Notes: a model not told the origin generated them from the letters alone. A stretch of 64,000 nt of DNA from an uncultured Desulfovibrio sp. (GCF_944324525.1 NZ_CALUWS010000003.1:52479-116478), one strand, 5' to 3'. Shown: positions 1 to 8,623, counted from the stretch's first letter. Numbers and translations are program-made.

Positions 1-174
1 CGGGCCGCCGGGCTCGACGGGCTCGGCATGCATGATGCCGTAGATGGCGGAGGCTCCGCCCACGGCCAGCTCCAGCAGGAAGATGGCCACGAGCAGGTAG
101 ATGATGATGTCCTTGTGACGGCTTTCCGCCCAGTGGGAGGCCTTGGATGCGTCGGAAGATACGGTTTTTTTCAT
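1..174 (-). CDS. Small single-pass membrane protein, 5' part only (runs off the window)
   Basis: The gene starts at the ATG whose complement lies at 172-174 and continues leftward out of the window, so only its first 58 codons are seen. The N-terminus is hydrophilic (starts MKKTVSSDASKASHW), followed by one clear membrane helix (around IIIYLLVAIFLLELAVGG) and then the start of a polar region. No enzyme motif is visible and I do not recognise the family. It is divergent from the epimerase gene at 278, so the 103-bp gap must hold both promoters. Codon use is like the rest of the genome. Confidence 0.6.
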   Translation of the reverse strand, partial: MKKTVSSDASKASHWAESRHKDIIIYLLVAIFLLELAVGGASAIYGIMHAEPVEPGGP

Positions 175-277
175 GTATCAGCCTGTAACAGAAATCCCTG
201 CAAGCGACAAGGCGGCGTAGAAAGCCGCTTGCTCCTGCGCATCTTCTAGCATACTGTCTGCGGGGAGGAGCAAGACC

Positions 278-1288
278 ATGCATGTGCTTGTTACCGGCGC
301 TGCCGGCTTCATCGGCTACCACCTCGCGCAACGGCTCGTGACGGACGGTCACAGCGTCGTGGGGCTGGACAATTGCAACGATTACTATGACGTGCGGCTC
401 AAGCGGGACCGTCTGGCCCGGCTGGAAGGCCTGCCCGGCTTCCGTTTCGTGGAAGCGGATCTGGCCGACGGCGCGGGCATGGAAAAGCTTTTTGCGGCCG
501 AGGGCTTCAGCCATGTGGTCAACCTGGCCGCCCAGGCCGGGGTACGCTACAGCCTGCAGAACCCCGCCTCCTATATCAGCTCCAATCTGGTGGGCTTCGG
601 CAACGTGCTGGAGGGCTGCCGCCACCACAAGGTGGAGCACCTCGTCTTTGCCTCCTCCTCGTCGGTGTACGGCCTGAACACGCATCAGCCCTATTCCGAA
701 CATGCCGCCGTCAACCATCCGGTGAGCCTCTACGCCGCCACCAAGAAAAGCAACGAGCTCATGGCCCACTCCTACGCCCATCTCTACGGGCTGCCCTGCA
801 CGGGCCTGCGCTTCTTTACGGTGTACGGGCCGTGGGGCAGGCCGGACATGGCCCTCCAGCTCTTTGCCCATGCCATCATGCGGGACGAGCCCATAAAGGT
901 CTTCAATGAAGGCCGCATGCGCCGGGACTTCACCTACATCGACGACATCGTGGAAGGGATGGTGCGCCTGCTGCCGCTGGCGGCCCGGCCCGATCCGCAA
1001 TGGGATGCCGGCGCGCCCGACCCCGCCACCAGCAGCGCGCCGTGGCGCATCTACAATATCGGCAACAACCGGACGGTGGAACTCAACGATTTCATCGCCG
1101 CGCTGGAGGAAGCCCTCGGCCGCAAGGCCCGGCGGGAACTTTTGCCCATGCAGCCCGGCGACGTGCGGGCGACCTGGGCCGACATCGATGATCTTGCCGC
1201 CGCCACGGGTTTCGCGCCGCTGACCCCGCTGAAGGAAGGCATGGCGAAATTCGTGAGCTGGTTCAAGGAATATTACAACTATGCATGA
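278..1288 (+). CDS. NAD-dependent sugar epimerase, UDP-glucuronate 4-epimerase type
   Basis: Extended short-chain dehydrogenase of 336 aa. Its reaction is probably interconversion of UDP-glucuronate and UDP-galacturonate in the cytoplasm, supplying precursors for surface polysaccharide. The N-terminus has the Rossmann signature GAAGFIGYH (GxxGxxG), the DxxxxYYD region typical of GAE/LspL-type epimerases, the SSSSVYG segment holding the catalytic Ser, and the YxxxK pair as YAATK. The C-terminal part has RRDFTYIDD, common to this family. GGGGAGGAG lies 6-12 bases before the ATG. Its last 8 bases overlap the next gene, suggesting cotranscription. Exact substrate cannot be fixed from sequence alone; related 4,6-dehydratases and galactose epimerases are alternatives. 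Confidence 0.9.
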   Translation: MHVLVTGAAGFIGYHLAQRLVTDGHSVVGLDNCNDYYDVRLKRDRLARLEGLPGFRFVEADLADGAGMEKLFAAEGFSHVVNLAAQAGVRYSLQNPASYISSNLVGFGNVLEGCRHHKVEHLVFASSSSVYGLNTHQPYSEHAAVNHPVSLYAATKKSNELMAHSYAHLYGLPCTGLRFFTVYGPWGRPDMALQLFAHAIMRDEPIKVFNEGRMRRDFTYIDDIVEGMVRLLPLAARPDPQWDAGAPDPATSSAPWRIYNIGNNRTVELNDFIAALEEALGRKARRELLPMQPGDVRATWADIDDLAAATGFAPLTPLKEGMAKFVSWFKEYYNYA

Positions 1289-3422
1289 CATCCCCCTGCC
1301 CACCCCGCAGCGTCCCGAGATCCTGGCCCCGGCCGGGGACACGCCCTCCTTCCTGGCCGGTCTTGCCGCCGGCGCGGACGCCATCTATCTGGGACTCAAG
1401 CATTTTTCCGCCCGCATGCAGGCGGAGAACTTCAGCCTCACCGAGCTGTCCCGCCTGACCGATCTTGCCCACAGCGAGCAGGCCCGCGTCTATGTGGCCA
1501 TGAATACGCTGGTCAAGCCCGGCGAACCGGCAGCCGCTTACCGCCTCATCCACCGGCTGGCCCGGCAGGTGAAGCCGGACGGGCTCATCGTGCAGGACCT
1601 GGCCTTTGTGGACATCGCCCGGCAGGCCGGTTTCGAGGGAGGGCTTTTCCTCTCCACGCTGGCCAACCTCACCAGTCCCCAAAGCCTGCTGACCGCAAAG
1701 GCGCTGGGCGCGAGCCGCGTCATCCTGCCGCGTGAGCTTTCCATCGACGAGATCCGCCTCATGGGCGAAGCCTGTCCCGACGGGCTGGATCTGGAATGCT
1801 TCATCCACGGGGCGCTGTGCTATTGCGTTTCCGGACGCTGCTACTGGTCCAGCTACATGGGCGGCAAGAGCGGCCTGCGCGGTCGCTGCGTGCAGCCTTG
1901 CCGCCGCGTCTACCGGCAGGGAGGTTCCGCCGCCGCGGCGCTGCTCCGGCAGGCCGAACAGCAGAGCGCGCAGGAGGAGGCCCGCCGCAAGGGCCGTCCG
2001 CTGCGGGAACTGCAGCCGCAGGGACGCGAGCGCGATCAGCGCCGCTCGCCGGGCAAGGGCAGGGAAGGGCGCTTCTTCTCCTGTCTCGACCTGTCGCTGG
2101 ACGTGCTGGCCAAGACGCTGCTCCATATCCCGCACCTCGTGTCGTGGAAGATCGAAGGCCGCAAGAAAGGCCCGCACTATGTCTATCATGTGGTGACGGC
2201 CTACCGCATGCTGCGGGACAACCCCGGCGATGCGCAAGCCCGCAAGGACGCCGAGGAGATCCTTGAAATGGCGCTGGGGCGGCCCGGCACCCGGGCGCGC
2301 TTCCTGCCGCAGAAGGACAACACCATCCCCACGTCCCCCTCGGGCATGACGAGTTCCGGCCTGCTGGCGGGCAAGATCCGCATCGAGCAGGACGGCCGCG
2401 TCACCCTCAAGCCGCATTTTGAGCTCCTGCCGCAGGATTATCTGCGCGTGGGCGTGGAAGACGAGCGCTGGCACGCCACCCTGCCGGTGACGCGGCGCAT
2501 CCCCAAGGCCGGCACGCTGCTCCTGCGTCTGCCCCGGCACAAGACGCCCAAGGCCGGGACGCCGGTCTTCCTCATCGACCGGCGGGAGCCGGAACTCATG
2601 AACCTGCTGCGGGAGTGGCAGGGCCGCCTTGATGCGCTCCCCGTGCGGGAAAGCCGCGCCGTGGAAAAGGCGCCGGTCTTCCCTCCGGCGGTCAAGCCTT
2701 CGCCCCGGCCGGATACGGTGGTGCGGCCCAGTCTGCCGCAAGGACGGGAAACGCGCGGCAGCCGGCAGCAGATCACCGGCCTCTGGCTTTCGCCGCGTAC
2801 GGCGGACATCTCCCGCACGGTGGCCCCGCGCATCAGCTGGTGGCTGCCGCCCGTCATCTGGCCTGAGGAAGAGGAGGGCGTACGGCGGCGCATCGAACGG
2901 CTCTGCCGGGAAGGCGCACGGCATTTCGTCTGCAACGCGCCCTGGCAGAAGGATCTTTTCCCGTCCGAGCTCAGGGGCGAGGAGCTCGACCTCGTGGCCG
3001 GGCCTTTCTGCAATGCCGCCAATGCGGCGGCGCTTACGGTCTTGCGGGACATGGGCTTTGCCGCGGCCTACGTCAGTCCGGAGCTCTCGCGGGAAGAATT
3101 TCTCGCCCTGCCGAAGCAGAGCCCGCTGCCGCTGGGCATGGTGATCTCCGGCTTCTGGCCCGTGGGGATCAGCCGTTTCGGCCTGCTGGGCGTCAAGCCC
3201 AATGAGCCGTTCATGAGTCCCAAGGGAGAAGTGTTCTGGGCCCGCAACTACGGCGGCAACATCTGGCTGTATCCGGGCTGGCCGCTGGACCTCAACGAGC
3301 AGCGGCAGGAACTGCAGGCTGCGGGCTACAGCTTCTTTGCCCGGCTGGAGGAACACGTGCCGCAAGGCCTGCCGGAAGCCCGCCGCCCCGGTCTCTTCAA
3401 CTGGGAAGGCGCCTTGCTGTAG
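1281..3422 (+). CDS. U32 family peptidase / tRNA hydroxylation protein (TrhP/YhbU/YegQ-like)
   Basis: A 713-aa member of the U32 family. The N-terminal barrel opens with PEILAPAGDTPSFLAGLAAG, the usual start of this family. The cysteine cluster CFIHGALCYCVSGRCYWSS followed by GRCVQPCR is the four-Cys site that in TrhP-type proteins binds an iron-sulfur cluster for prephenate-dependent tRNA uridine hydroxylation; other members are annotated as collagenase-like peptidases. The segment around residues 210-255 is a charged insert (rich in E, R, Q) inside the family core, and the C-terminal third (about 480-713) is an extension seen in long U32 proteins. The gene overlaps the epimerase by 8 bp. 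It is followed at once by repeat A1, whose hairpin may end the transcript. Confidence 0.85.
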   Translation: MHDIPLPTPQRPEILAPAGDTPSFLAGLAAGADAIYLGLKHFSARMQAENFSLTELSRLTDLAHSEQARVYVAMNTLVKPGEPAAAYRLIHRLARQVKPDGLIVQDLAFVDIARQAGFEGGLFLSTLANLTSPQSLLTAKALGASRVILPRELSIDEIRLMGEACPDGLDLECFIHGALCYCVSGRCYWSSYMGGKSGLRGRCVQPCRRVYRQGGSAAAALLRQAEQQSAQEEARRKGRPLRELQPQGRERDQRRSPGKGREGRFFSCLDLSLDVLAKTLLHIPHLVSWKIEGRKKGPHYVYHVVTAYRMLRDNPGDAQARKDAEEILEMALGRPGTRARFLPQKDNTIPTSPSGMTSSGLLAGKIRIEQDGRVTLKPHFELLPQDYLRVGVEDERWHATLPVTRRIPKAGTLLLRLPRHKTPKAGTPVFLIDRREPELMNLLREWQGRLDALPVRESRAVEKAPVFPPAVKPSPRPDTVVRPSLPQGRETRGSRQQITGLWLSPRTADISRTVAPRISWWLPPVIWPEEEEGVRRRIERLCREGARHFVCNAPWQKDLFPSELRGEELDLVAGPFCNAANAAALTVLRDMGFAAAYVSPELSREEFLALPKQSPLPLGMVISGFWPVGISRFGLLGVKPNEPFMSPKGEVFWARNYGGNIWLYPGWPLDLNEQRQELQAAGYSFFARLEEHVPQGLPEARRPGLFNWEGALL

Positions 3423-3425
3423 ATC

Positions 3426-3756
3426 TTTTTGGGGGGAAGGGGAACCCCTCGCTCTGCTGTCGATGCCCGTAAGGCTCCTGCGTCGCCTAACGGCCTGTTA
3501 ACACTGTTTACTGCTTGTTTGGGGGGAAGGGGAACCCCTCCGCCGGCGCGGGAGGGGTTCCCCTTCCCCCCAAGCCCCCTATCCCTTCCCCAGCGCGCTT
3601 TTAGCAGAGAAAGACTCCAAGGACGAGACAGCCTCGCCCCGGAGGGTAAGCAGATCTTGTACGGTTTTTTCTTTATCTATCGGAATAATTTGTAAATTTT
3701 ATGTTAACAGGCCTAACGGGCACGGTCTGCGGGCCGCCTTTCGGTCGCTGCCACCT
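3426..3756. repeat. Family A repeat, copy A1 (composite, with perfect 22-bp inverted repeat)
   Basis: This stretch between the U32 gene and the AT-rich methyltransferase has no gene. It holds two copies of the left arm TTGGGGGGAAGGGGAACCCC (3429-3450 and 3519-3540), a partial 70-bp cassette between them (3451-3491), and the right arm at 3552-3573. The arms 3519-3540 and 3552-3573 are perfectly complementary over 22 bp with an 11-base loop. Downstream is the conserved tail (CCATCCCTTCCCCAGCGCGC, then a T-rich region to about 3705) and the 3' half of another cassette (3708-3755, GGGCCGCCTTTCGGTCGCTG). The same architecture recurs at 12164, 16960 and 46698, and inverted near 7272. Confidence 0.8.
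3519..3573. terminator. Strong GC-rich hairpin in repeat A1
   Basis: A perfect 22-bp stem with an 11-base loop lies about 100 bases after the U32 stop codon. There is no long T run right after the stem on either strand, so a classical intrinsic terminator is uncertain. Stabilising mRNA 3' ends or blocking polymerase in both directions would fit too. Confidence 0.4.
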
Positions 3757-3867
3757 TCCCGCCCTGCCCCGCGGCTGGAATTGATGAACATCATGATTAA
3801 GGACGGCCTGCCTCATATAACAGCAACACATGACAGAAATAATCCCCGAAGTTGTGATGTTATGCAA

Positions 3868-3891
3868 AATATTGGCATGGACACCAATATT
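3868..3891. promoter_or_regulatory. 8-bp inverted repeat upstream of the AT-rich methyltransferase
   Basis: AATATTGG (3868-3875) and CCAATATT (3884-3891) form a perfect inverted repeat with an 8-base spacer about 80 bases before the methyltransferase start. It could be an operator for this foreign-looking gene. There is no other support. Confidence 0.25.
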
Positions 3892-3970
3892 CTTTTAAAG
3901 CACAATAGCAGTAAAAAATATTTTAGTTACATTTTGGAATTACCAACTTACTTTGATGGGAATACTTGAA

Positions 3971-4722
3971 ATGGATGAAGTAAAGAAAAATTATTACGGA
4001 AGCCTGTGTGCCGACATGTATGAAATATTACATGAACAGGCTCCGCAGGACGAACTTAATTTCTATCTCTCCTATGCAGAAAAGGGAAAAAAATTTTAGA
4101 ACCTTTGTGCGGCAGTGGAAGGTTTTTGATTCCATTTTTGGAGCGTGGCTTTGATATTTACGGAATAGATTTATCAAAAGAAATGCTGGACAAGCTAAGA
4201 CGGAAAGCACCGAACGCACAGGTGATACAGGCGGATATTGCTAAATATACTGTACAGGAAAATTTTGATTATATTTTTATTCCTTCAGGGTTCATTTCCT
4301 TGTTTACAGATATGCGTATGTGCAAAAAAATCTTAGAAAAGATAAAAAAATTATTGACTGTTGGCGGGAAATTCGTATTTGCCGTTGATACCGTTTTTGG
4401 AAGGTGCGATGAGGATAATACATACAAAGTACGCGCCTCTGTAAAAACAAAAGAAGGACATTATTTAACTTTAAAAATGAAAAATTACTATGATAAAAAC
4501 AGCCAGACACAGTTTTCTCCATCTATTTATGAGCTCTATAACAACACTGAATTGTTGCGAAGCGAAAATATTGATTTTCAGACACATCTATATCACTATG
4601 GTGAAATGGAAGAATATTTAAAAAATTGTGGCTTCAAAAGTATAGTGACATATTCAAATTACCAGAAAGAACCGGCAAATAACGACGAATGCGAAATGTT
4701 TATTTACGAATGCAGCGTATAG
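3971..4722 (+). pseudogene. Class I SAM methyltransferase interrupted by a frameshift in an A7 run
   Basis: Reading from the ATG at 3971 gives a normal methyltransferase N-terminus (MDEVKKNYYGSLCADMYE) up to a stop at 4097. Shifting back one base in the A7 run at 4087-4093 continues directly into the SAM-binding motif ILEPLCGSGRFLIP and then the motif with acidic residue GIDLSKEMLD, to the stop at 4722. The restored product would be about 250 aa, normal for the family. The run reads GGA AAA AAA TTT in the zero frame, which contains the canonical A AAA AAA slippery heptamer, so a -1 slip or polymerase slippage would restore the frame. The gene is strikingly AT-rich against its surroundings and its style resembles Firmicutes methyltransferases, which points to transfer. 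Substrate unknown. Decay, sequencing error and real recoding are all possible. Confidence 0.75.
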
Positions 4723-4835
4723 CAAAGTTAGCCAGAGCAGCCAGGAACAGGATGCCGACATATCACCATGAAGAAAATGGATAGGCGTCCAGCTACAGCC
4801 CAAAGAATATTAAAAAACTTTTTTGCGACACAGTT

Positions 4836-4980
4836 AGAGCATTTTTAGTTTGAAACGCATTGCATTTCAGACCATATGGCCTGGCGTTTTGCGGAAAAAA
4901 CGTGTTTTTTCGCTCACTTTTGGCCGGTCGGCGCTGTACAGCCACCTCGCCTTTTGCCTTTTGTAAAGACAAAAGGCTCT
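4836..4980 (+). repeat. Family B MITE-like repeat, copy B1
   Basis: A 145-bp element starting AGAGCATTTTT and ending AAAAGGCTCT, so its termini are inverted repeats. Inside are the conserved blocks TTTGAAACGCATTGC, GTTTTGCGGAAAAAACG and a segment near GGTCGGCGCTG. It lies in the gene-free 498-bp gap 4723-5220. The rest of that gap shows only a remnant of the family A lead-in (CACTGCTTGTTTGAGAGG near 5162) and no gene. Confidence 0.75.
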
Positions 4981-5220
4981 AAGGGAAGGATTTTTAAATT
5001 TCAAGCAGATATATGCATATTTTAGAACAGCAAGTTACTTTTGTCATGCAGGCTGTCCCGGTGAACAAGGACTCAACGAACAGATAAATGGTCTTCTTCG
5101 TCAACTCCCCCCCGTTATCGGAGTTTCAAGGATAACAGACCCTGGGGCTGGTTGACCTATTCACTGCTTGTTTGAGAGGAAGGGGAGCGACCACATAGCG
5201 CCCCTTTTTCTTCCCACGCC

Positions 5221-6072
5221 ATGTCCGACATCCGCCTCCCCGTCTCCATCGAAGCGGCCCGCGCCGCCTTCCCCAGTGGTCTGGAACAGCCGCCGGGCGC
5301 GTATCGTTTTGGCATGGACGCCCTGTTGCTGGGAGCCTGGGCCGCCCGCTGTCTTGGCGAAGCCGGCGGCGCGGCGGCGGTGACGGAGCTGGGCAGCGGC
5401 TGCGGCGCGGCGCTTTTCGCGCTGCTGCTGCATCCGGCCCTGACGCGGCCGCCGTCGCAGGCGTTGGGGGTGGACGACAAGAAAGAACTTTGCGCCGCCG
5501 CCTGCCTGAATGCGGCGCGGCTGGGACTGGACTGCTGTCGTTTTCTTGAAGGGGATGTGGAGGACGCCGCCTTGCTGCGGCAAATGGGCGAACGCGCCTT
5601 TGCTGCGGTACTGACCAATCCTCCCTTTGATCTGCCGGGCAGACGGGCCACGCCGCCGCTCAGGGAGCGGGCACTGCGTTCCACCTCGCATTCGGATACG
5701 GAGACAGCCCGCAAAGAGGATGGTCAGTCCGCCCTGAACGTATTCTGTCGGGCCGCCTCACGCCTCCTGACCCATCATGGCCGTTTTTATGTCATCTTCC
5801 CGGCCGGGGACATCAGCCGTCTGCTGTCGGCCCTGTCCGCGGCCCGACTGGGCCTGCGGCGTCTGCTGCCCGTCCATCCTGACCGGCAAGGCCCGGCGAT
5901 CCGCCTGCTGGCGGAAGCCCGCCGGGATGCGGCCTCGGACTGCCGCCTGCTGCCGCCGCTTTTCTTGCACGCGCAAGAACGGGACAACGGCCCGGAATGG
6001 ACGCCGGAAGCCCTCGAATTCTGCCCGTGGCTTGCGGGAGCAACGCAGGGGGAAGAAGCTTCGCAAAGCTGA
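5221..6072 (+). CDS. tRNA1(Val) (adenine37-N6)-methyltransferase-like protein
   Basis: A 283-aa class I methyltransferase. The SAM motif is TELGSGCGAALFAL (about residues 58-71), and the catalytic motif NPPF (about residue 138) marks an N6-adenine or N5-glutamine methyltransferase. The opening region with YRFGMDALLLGAW matches the TrmN6/YfiC pattern (RxxxDAxLLGAW), which methylates A37 of tRNA-Val in Escherichia coli. No strong ribosome binding site precedes the ATG, and the start was chosen because the family N-terminus begins here. It stands alone on the plus strand. A general N6-adenine methyltransferase role cannot be excluded. Confidence 0.8.
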   Translation: MSDIRLPVSIEAARAAFPSGLEQPPGAYRFGMDALLLGAWAARCLGEAGGAAAVTELGSGCGAALFALLLHPALTRPPSQALGVDDKKELCAAACLNAARLGLDCCRFLEGDVEDAALLRQMGERAFAAVLTNPPFDLPGRRATPPLRERALRSTSHSDTETARKEDGQSALNVFCRAASRLLTHHGRFYVIFPAGDISRLLSALSAARLGLRRLLPVHPDRQGPAIRLLAEARRDAASDCRLLPPLFLHAQERDNGPEWTPEALEFCPWLAGATQGEEASQS

Positions 6073-6232
6073 GGCCGGCGCACGCGGGAGCCTTCGCCAG
6101 CCTGAGCGGTCAGTCCGCACGCAAGAGCAGCGCCTTTTCCAGAGAACATGCCTCACCGGCGTCAAGCGCAGTGCGCAGGCAGCTGCGGCACTGCACGAAA
6201 GATATACGGGCAGGCTCCTGCCGCTGTCAGAC

Positions 6233-6466
6233 TCAATACCGCTCCGGCATATAGTGCGGCGGCAGCTCGTTTGCCGGGCCATTCCCCTGTTCGCTCATCT
6301 GTTCCCGCAACAGGCGCAGGAGCTGACAGGCTTCCGCAAGCCGGCGCTCCATATCGTCAAGCTGGCGCTGCTGCTGCACCAGCGCCTCGTTCAGGGCCTC
6401 CAGGCGCTGTTCCTGAAAGTACATGCTCTCTTCCAGCCGCGTCAGACGCTCTTCATGATCTGCCAT
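6233..6466 (-). CDS. slyX: SlyX family small coiled-coil protein
   Basis: A 77-aa protein beginning MADHEERLTRLEESMYFQEQ. It is a heptad-repeat coiled coil through about residue 55 with a short tail PPHYMPERY, and PPHY near the C-terminus is the SlyX hallmark. The function is unknown in any organism. The start at 6466 was chosen over upstream codons because GGGGGAC precedes it and family members begin here. It is divergent from dgkA, sharing a 155-bp gap. Confidence 0.8.
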   Translation of the reverse strand: MADHEERLTRLEESMYFQEQRLEALNEALVQQQRQLDDMERRLAEACQLLRLLREQMSEQGNGPANELPPHYMPERY

Positions 6467-6621
6467 GCTCTTGTCCCCCGCAGTCGCGTATGCTACACCT
6501 TGAGCGCTTTCATCACGACGGCCGCAGCGGCGCGCTCCCGCCCTGCGCCAAAGCCCTCGGCACGACGGCCGCTCTGCAGGGCAGGACGCTTTCCGGCCGC
6601 ACACCCCTTTTACGTACGCCC

Positions 6622-7023
6622 ATGTCCGAACCCACAGCCCCTTTCCGCAACGATCTCAAGGGCCGCACCGGCCTTGTCCGCCTGCGCAACGCCCTGCGTT
6701 ACTCCCTGGGCGGCTACCGTGCCGCCTGGAAGGACGAGCAGGCCTTCCGCCAGATCGTCTGCCTGTGCGGGCCGGGGCTCATCCTGGCCGGGCTGCTCTG
6801 CCGCACCTGGGCGGAGGGCATCCTGCTCATACTGCCGCTGGCGCTTGCCGTTGTGGTGGAACTCTGCAACAGCGCCATCGAAAACGTGGTGGACCGCATC
6901 TCCCCGGACTGGCACCCTCTGGCCAAGAAAGCCAAGGACATGGGCAGCGCCGCCCAGCTGACCGCGCAGCTCCTCATTGCGCTTGTCTGGGGCAGCTACC
7001 TGCTCGTCCGCATCTGCGCCTGA
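6622..7023 (+). CDS. dgkA: Diacylglycerol kinase, prokaryotic DgkA type
   Basis: A 133-aa integral membrane kinase that phosphorylates diacylglycerol to phosphatidic acid in the inner membrane, recycling lipid from membrane-derived glycan synthesis. Three hydrophobic helices are visible (around ILAGLLCRTW, LILPLALAVVVEL and LLIALVWGSYLL). The active-site motif is VELCNSAIENVVDR, with the invariant Glu-Asn...Glu pattern. The ATG at 6622 is the only start giving a normal length. A family B repeat and an inverted family A repeat separate its end from the convergent proB. Confidence 0.92.
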   Translation: MSEPTAPFRNDLKGRTGLVRLRNALRYSLGGYRAAWKDEQAFRQIVCLCGPGLILAGLLCRTWAEGILLILPLALAVVVELCNSAIENVVDRISPDWHPLAKKAKDMGSAAQLTAQLLIALVWGSYLLVRICA

Positions 7024-7117
7024 AGTCCGCGCCATGTCTCTTTCCTGAGAAAAGTCACTGGGGGAGGGGAACCTCTTTCTTCCCTCTGTCGCTGCCTGTA
7101 AGACGCTTGTGTCGCCT

Positions 7118-7218
7118 AGAGCATTTTCCGTTTGAAACGCTTTGCGTTTCAAACCATACGGCCGGGCGGCGCTATGCGGCCGCCCCGCACTTTGCCGTTT
7201 TCAAAGGCAAAATGCTCT
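7118..7218 (+). repeat. Family B repeat, copy B2 (101 bp)
   Basis: It starts AGAGCATTTTCCGTTTGAAA and ends GGCAAAATGCTCT. The end blocks are inverted repeats of each other, and the middle has the conserved GGCGGCGC block but lacks the AAACG arm of the longer copies. It lies in the 359-bp gap between dgkA and proB, which has no gene; a fragment of the 70-bp cassette (7084-7117) runs straight into it. Confidence 0.75.
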
Positions 7219-7271
7219 CATGAAGCAGATACCGTTGCGGATGCCGGCGCCTCACAGACTGCCCCCTGAAA

Positions 7272-7354
7272 AAAGCGCGCTGGGGGAAGGGTGGGGGGCT
7301 TGGGGGGAGGGGAACCCCCGCCCGCGCCGGCGGAGGGGGTTCCCCTCCCCCCAA
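7272..7354 (-). repeat. Family A repeat, copy A2, inverted, likely proB terminator
   Basis: On the minus strand this reads as the family A core: a 20-bp perfect inverted repeat (7300-7319 with 7335-7354, 15-base loop) and then the conserved AGCGCGCTTTTTTC tail. It starts 29 bases after the proB stop. The T6 run after the conserved CGCGC on the minus strand makes a role as proB transcript end plausible. Confidence 0.7.
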
Positions 7355-7382
7355 AAATACGCCGCCCCACTGGCAACAGCGC

Positions 7383-8597
7383 CTAAACGGCGGCCTCCAG
7401 CAGCATATTGTCCCGGTGGATGACTTCGGGATAGTGGGCATCGCCCAGGATGGCCGCTACTTCGATGCGTTTGAGGCCCATGATCTTCCGCAGGTCCGGG
7501 GCGCTGTAGTTGCTCAGGCCCACGCCGAGGGTGGCGCTCCCGCCGTCCGCATCCAGACGGGCGATGCGCACCAGCGCCCCTTGCTGGAAGTTGCCCTCCA
7601 CCTGCCGCACGCCGCCGGGCAGCAGGCTGCCGCCCCGGTTTTGCAGGGCCTCCGCCGCGCCGGAATCCACAAAGACCGTGCCTGTGGGATCGGACTGGTA
7701 GGCAAGCCAGAACTTCCGGCGGGAGATGGCGTGCTCGGCCGGGCGTACCCAGGTGCCCACCTCCTCCCCGGCAAAGGCCCGGCACATGACGTCCGGCTGA
7801 CGGCCGGGCAGGATGAGCGTGGGCACGCCGAGCTGGGCGGCGCGCCGGGCCGCGGTGAGCTTGGAATACATGCCGCCGGTGCCGACGGTGGTCTTGCCGC
7901 CGCAGAGCTTGCCGAGGTCCAGCTCACCCACGTTCTCCACGCAGGGCATGACGCCGACGTCGGGGTCTTCCTGCGGATTGCCGGCCAGCACGCCGGGGGC
8001 CGAGGTGAGGTTGATGAAGAGATCCGCGCCGGTCAGGTTGACCAGCAGGCTGGAAAGACAGTCATTGTCCCCGAACTTCAATTCCGCGACGGAAACGGTA
8101 TCGTTCTCGTTGACGATGGGCAGGACATCCCATTGCAGCAGTTCGGCAAAGGTATTGCGCGCATTGAGGAAACGCTGCCGGGCCCGCAGGTCGTCGCGGG
8201 TAAGCAGCACCTGCGCCGTGGGCAGCCCGTGCGGGGCAAAGGCCTTGTCCCAGGCCCGCATGAGCTGGCCCTGCCCGACGGCGGCGGCGGCCTGTCGGGC
8301 CGCAAGGCCCACCACGTCAAAATGGCGTTCGTGCCGGGCAAGGGTGGCGCGCCCCGCCGCCACGGCCGCCGAGGAGACGAGGATGAGCCGCCGGGCCGGG
8401 CCATCGCCGCCCGGGGCATCCGGCATACCGAGCCCGCCGCGCAGGGCGGCCATCTGGGCCGCGATATTTTCCAGCACCGCCGCGCAGAGGCCGGACGGAT
8501 CCGTCAGCACGGCACTGCCTATCTTGATGATCACAAGGCGGGCATGCGCCAGTGCCGCGCGCTTTTCCTCTCGCCAGTCCACAGGGCGGGTCTTCAT
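7383..8597 (-). CDS. proB: Glutamate 5-kinase
   Basis: A 404-aa kinase that phosphorylates glutamate as the first step of proline synthesis in the cytoplasm. The N-terminal amino-acid kinase domain opens with VIIKIGSAVLTD and contains VNENDTVSVAELKFGDND and the GTGGMYSKLTAA loop. The C-terminal third is a PUA domain (ends LGDAHYPEVIHRDNMLL), as in most bacterial ProB. The start at 8597 follows GGAGGACAT on the minus strand; upstream in-frame codons would overlap obg. It is last in the rplU-rpmA-obg-proB group, 26 bases after obg. Confidence 0.95.
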   Translation of the reverse strand: MKTRPVDWREEKRAALAHARLVIIKIGSAVLTDPSGLCAAVLENIAAQMAALRGGLGMPDAPGGDGPARRLILVSSAAVAAGRATLARHERHFDVVGLAARQAAAAVGQGQLMRAWDKAFAPHGLPTAQVLLTRDDLRARQRFLNARNTFAELLQWDVLPIVNENDTVSVAELKFGDNDCLSSLLVNLTGADLFINLTSAPGVLAGNPQEDPDVGVMPCVENVGELDLGKLCGGKTTVGTGGMYSKLTAARRAAQLGVPTLILPGRQPDVMCRAFAGEEVGTWVRPAEHAISRRKFWLAYQSDPTGTVFVDSGAAEALQNRGGSLLPGGVRQVEGNFQQGALVRIARLDADGGSATLGVGLSNYSAPDLRKIMGLKRIEVAAILGDAHYPEVIHRDNMLLEAAV

Positions 8598-8623
8598 ATG
8601 TCCTCCGGCCGGAGCCAGGCCAA

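Noticed and set aside
1263-3365. A 700-codon open frame antisense to the U32 gene
   Set aside because: High GC keeps complementary frames open. It has no family motif and its composition is that of a shadow.
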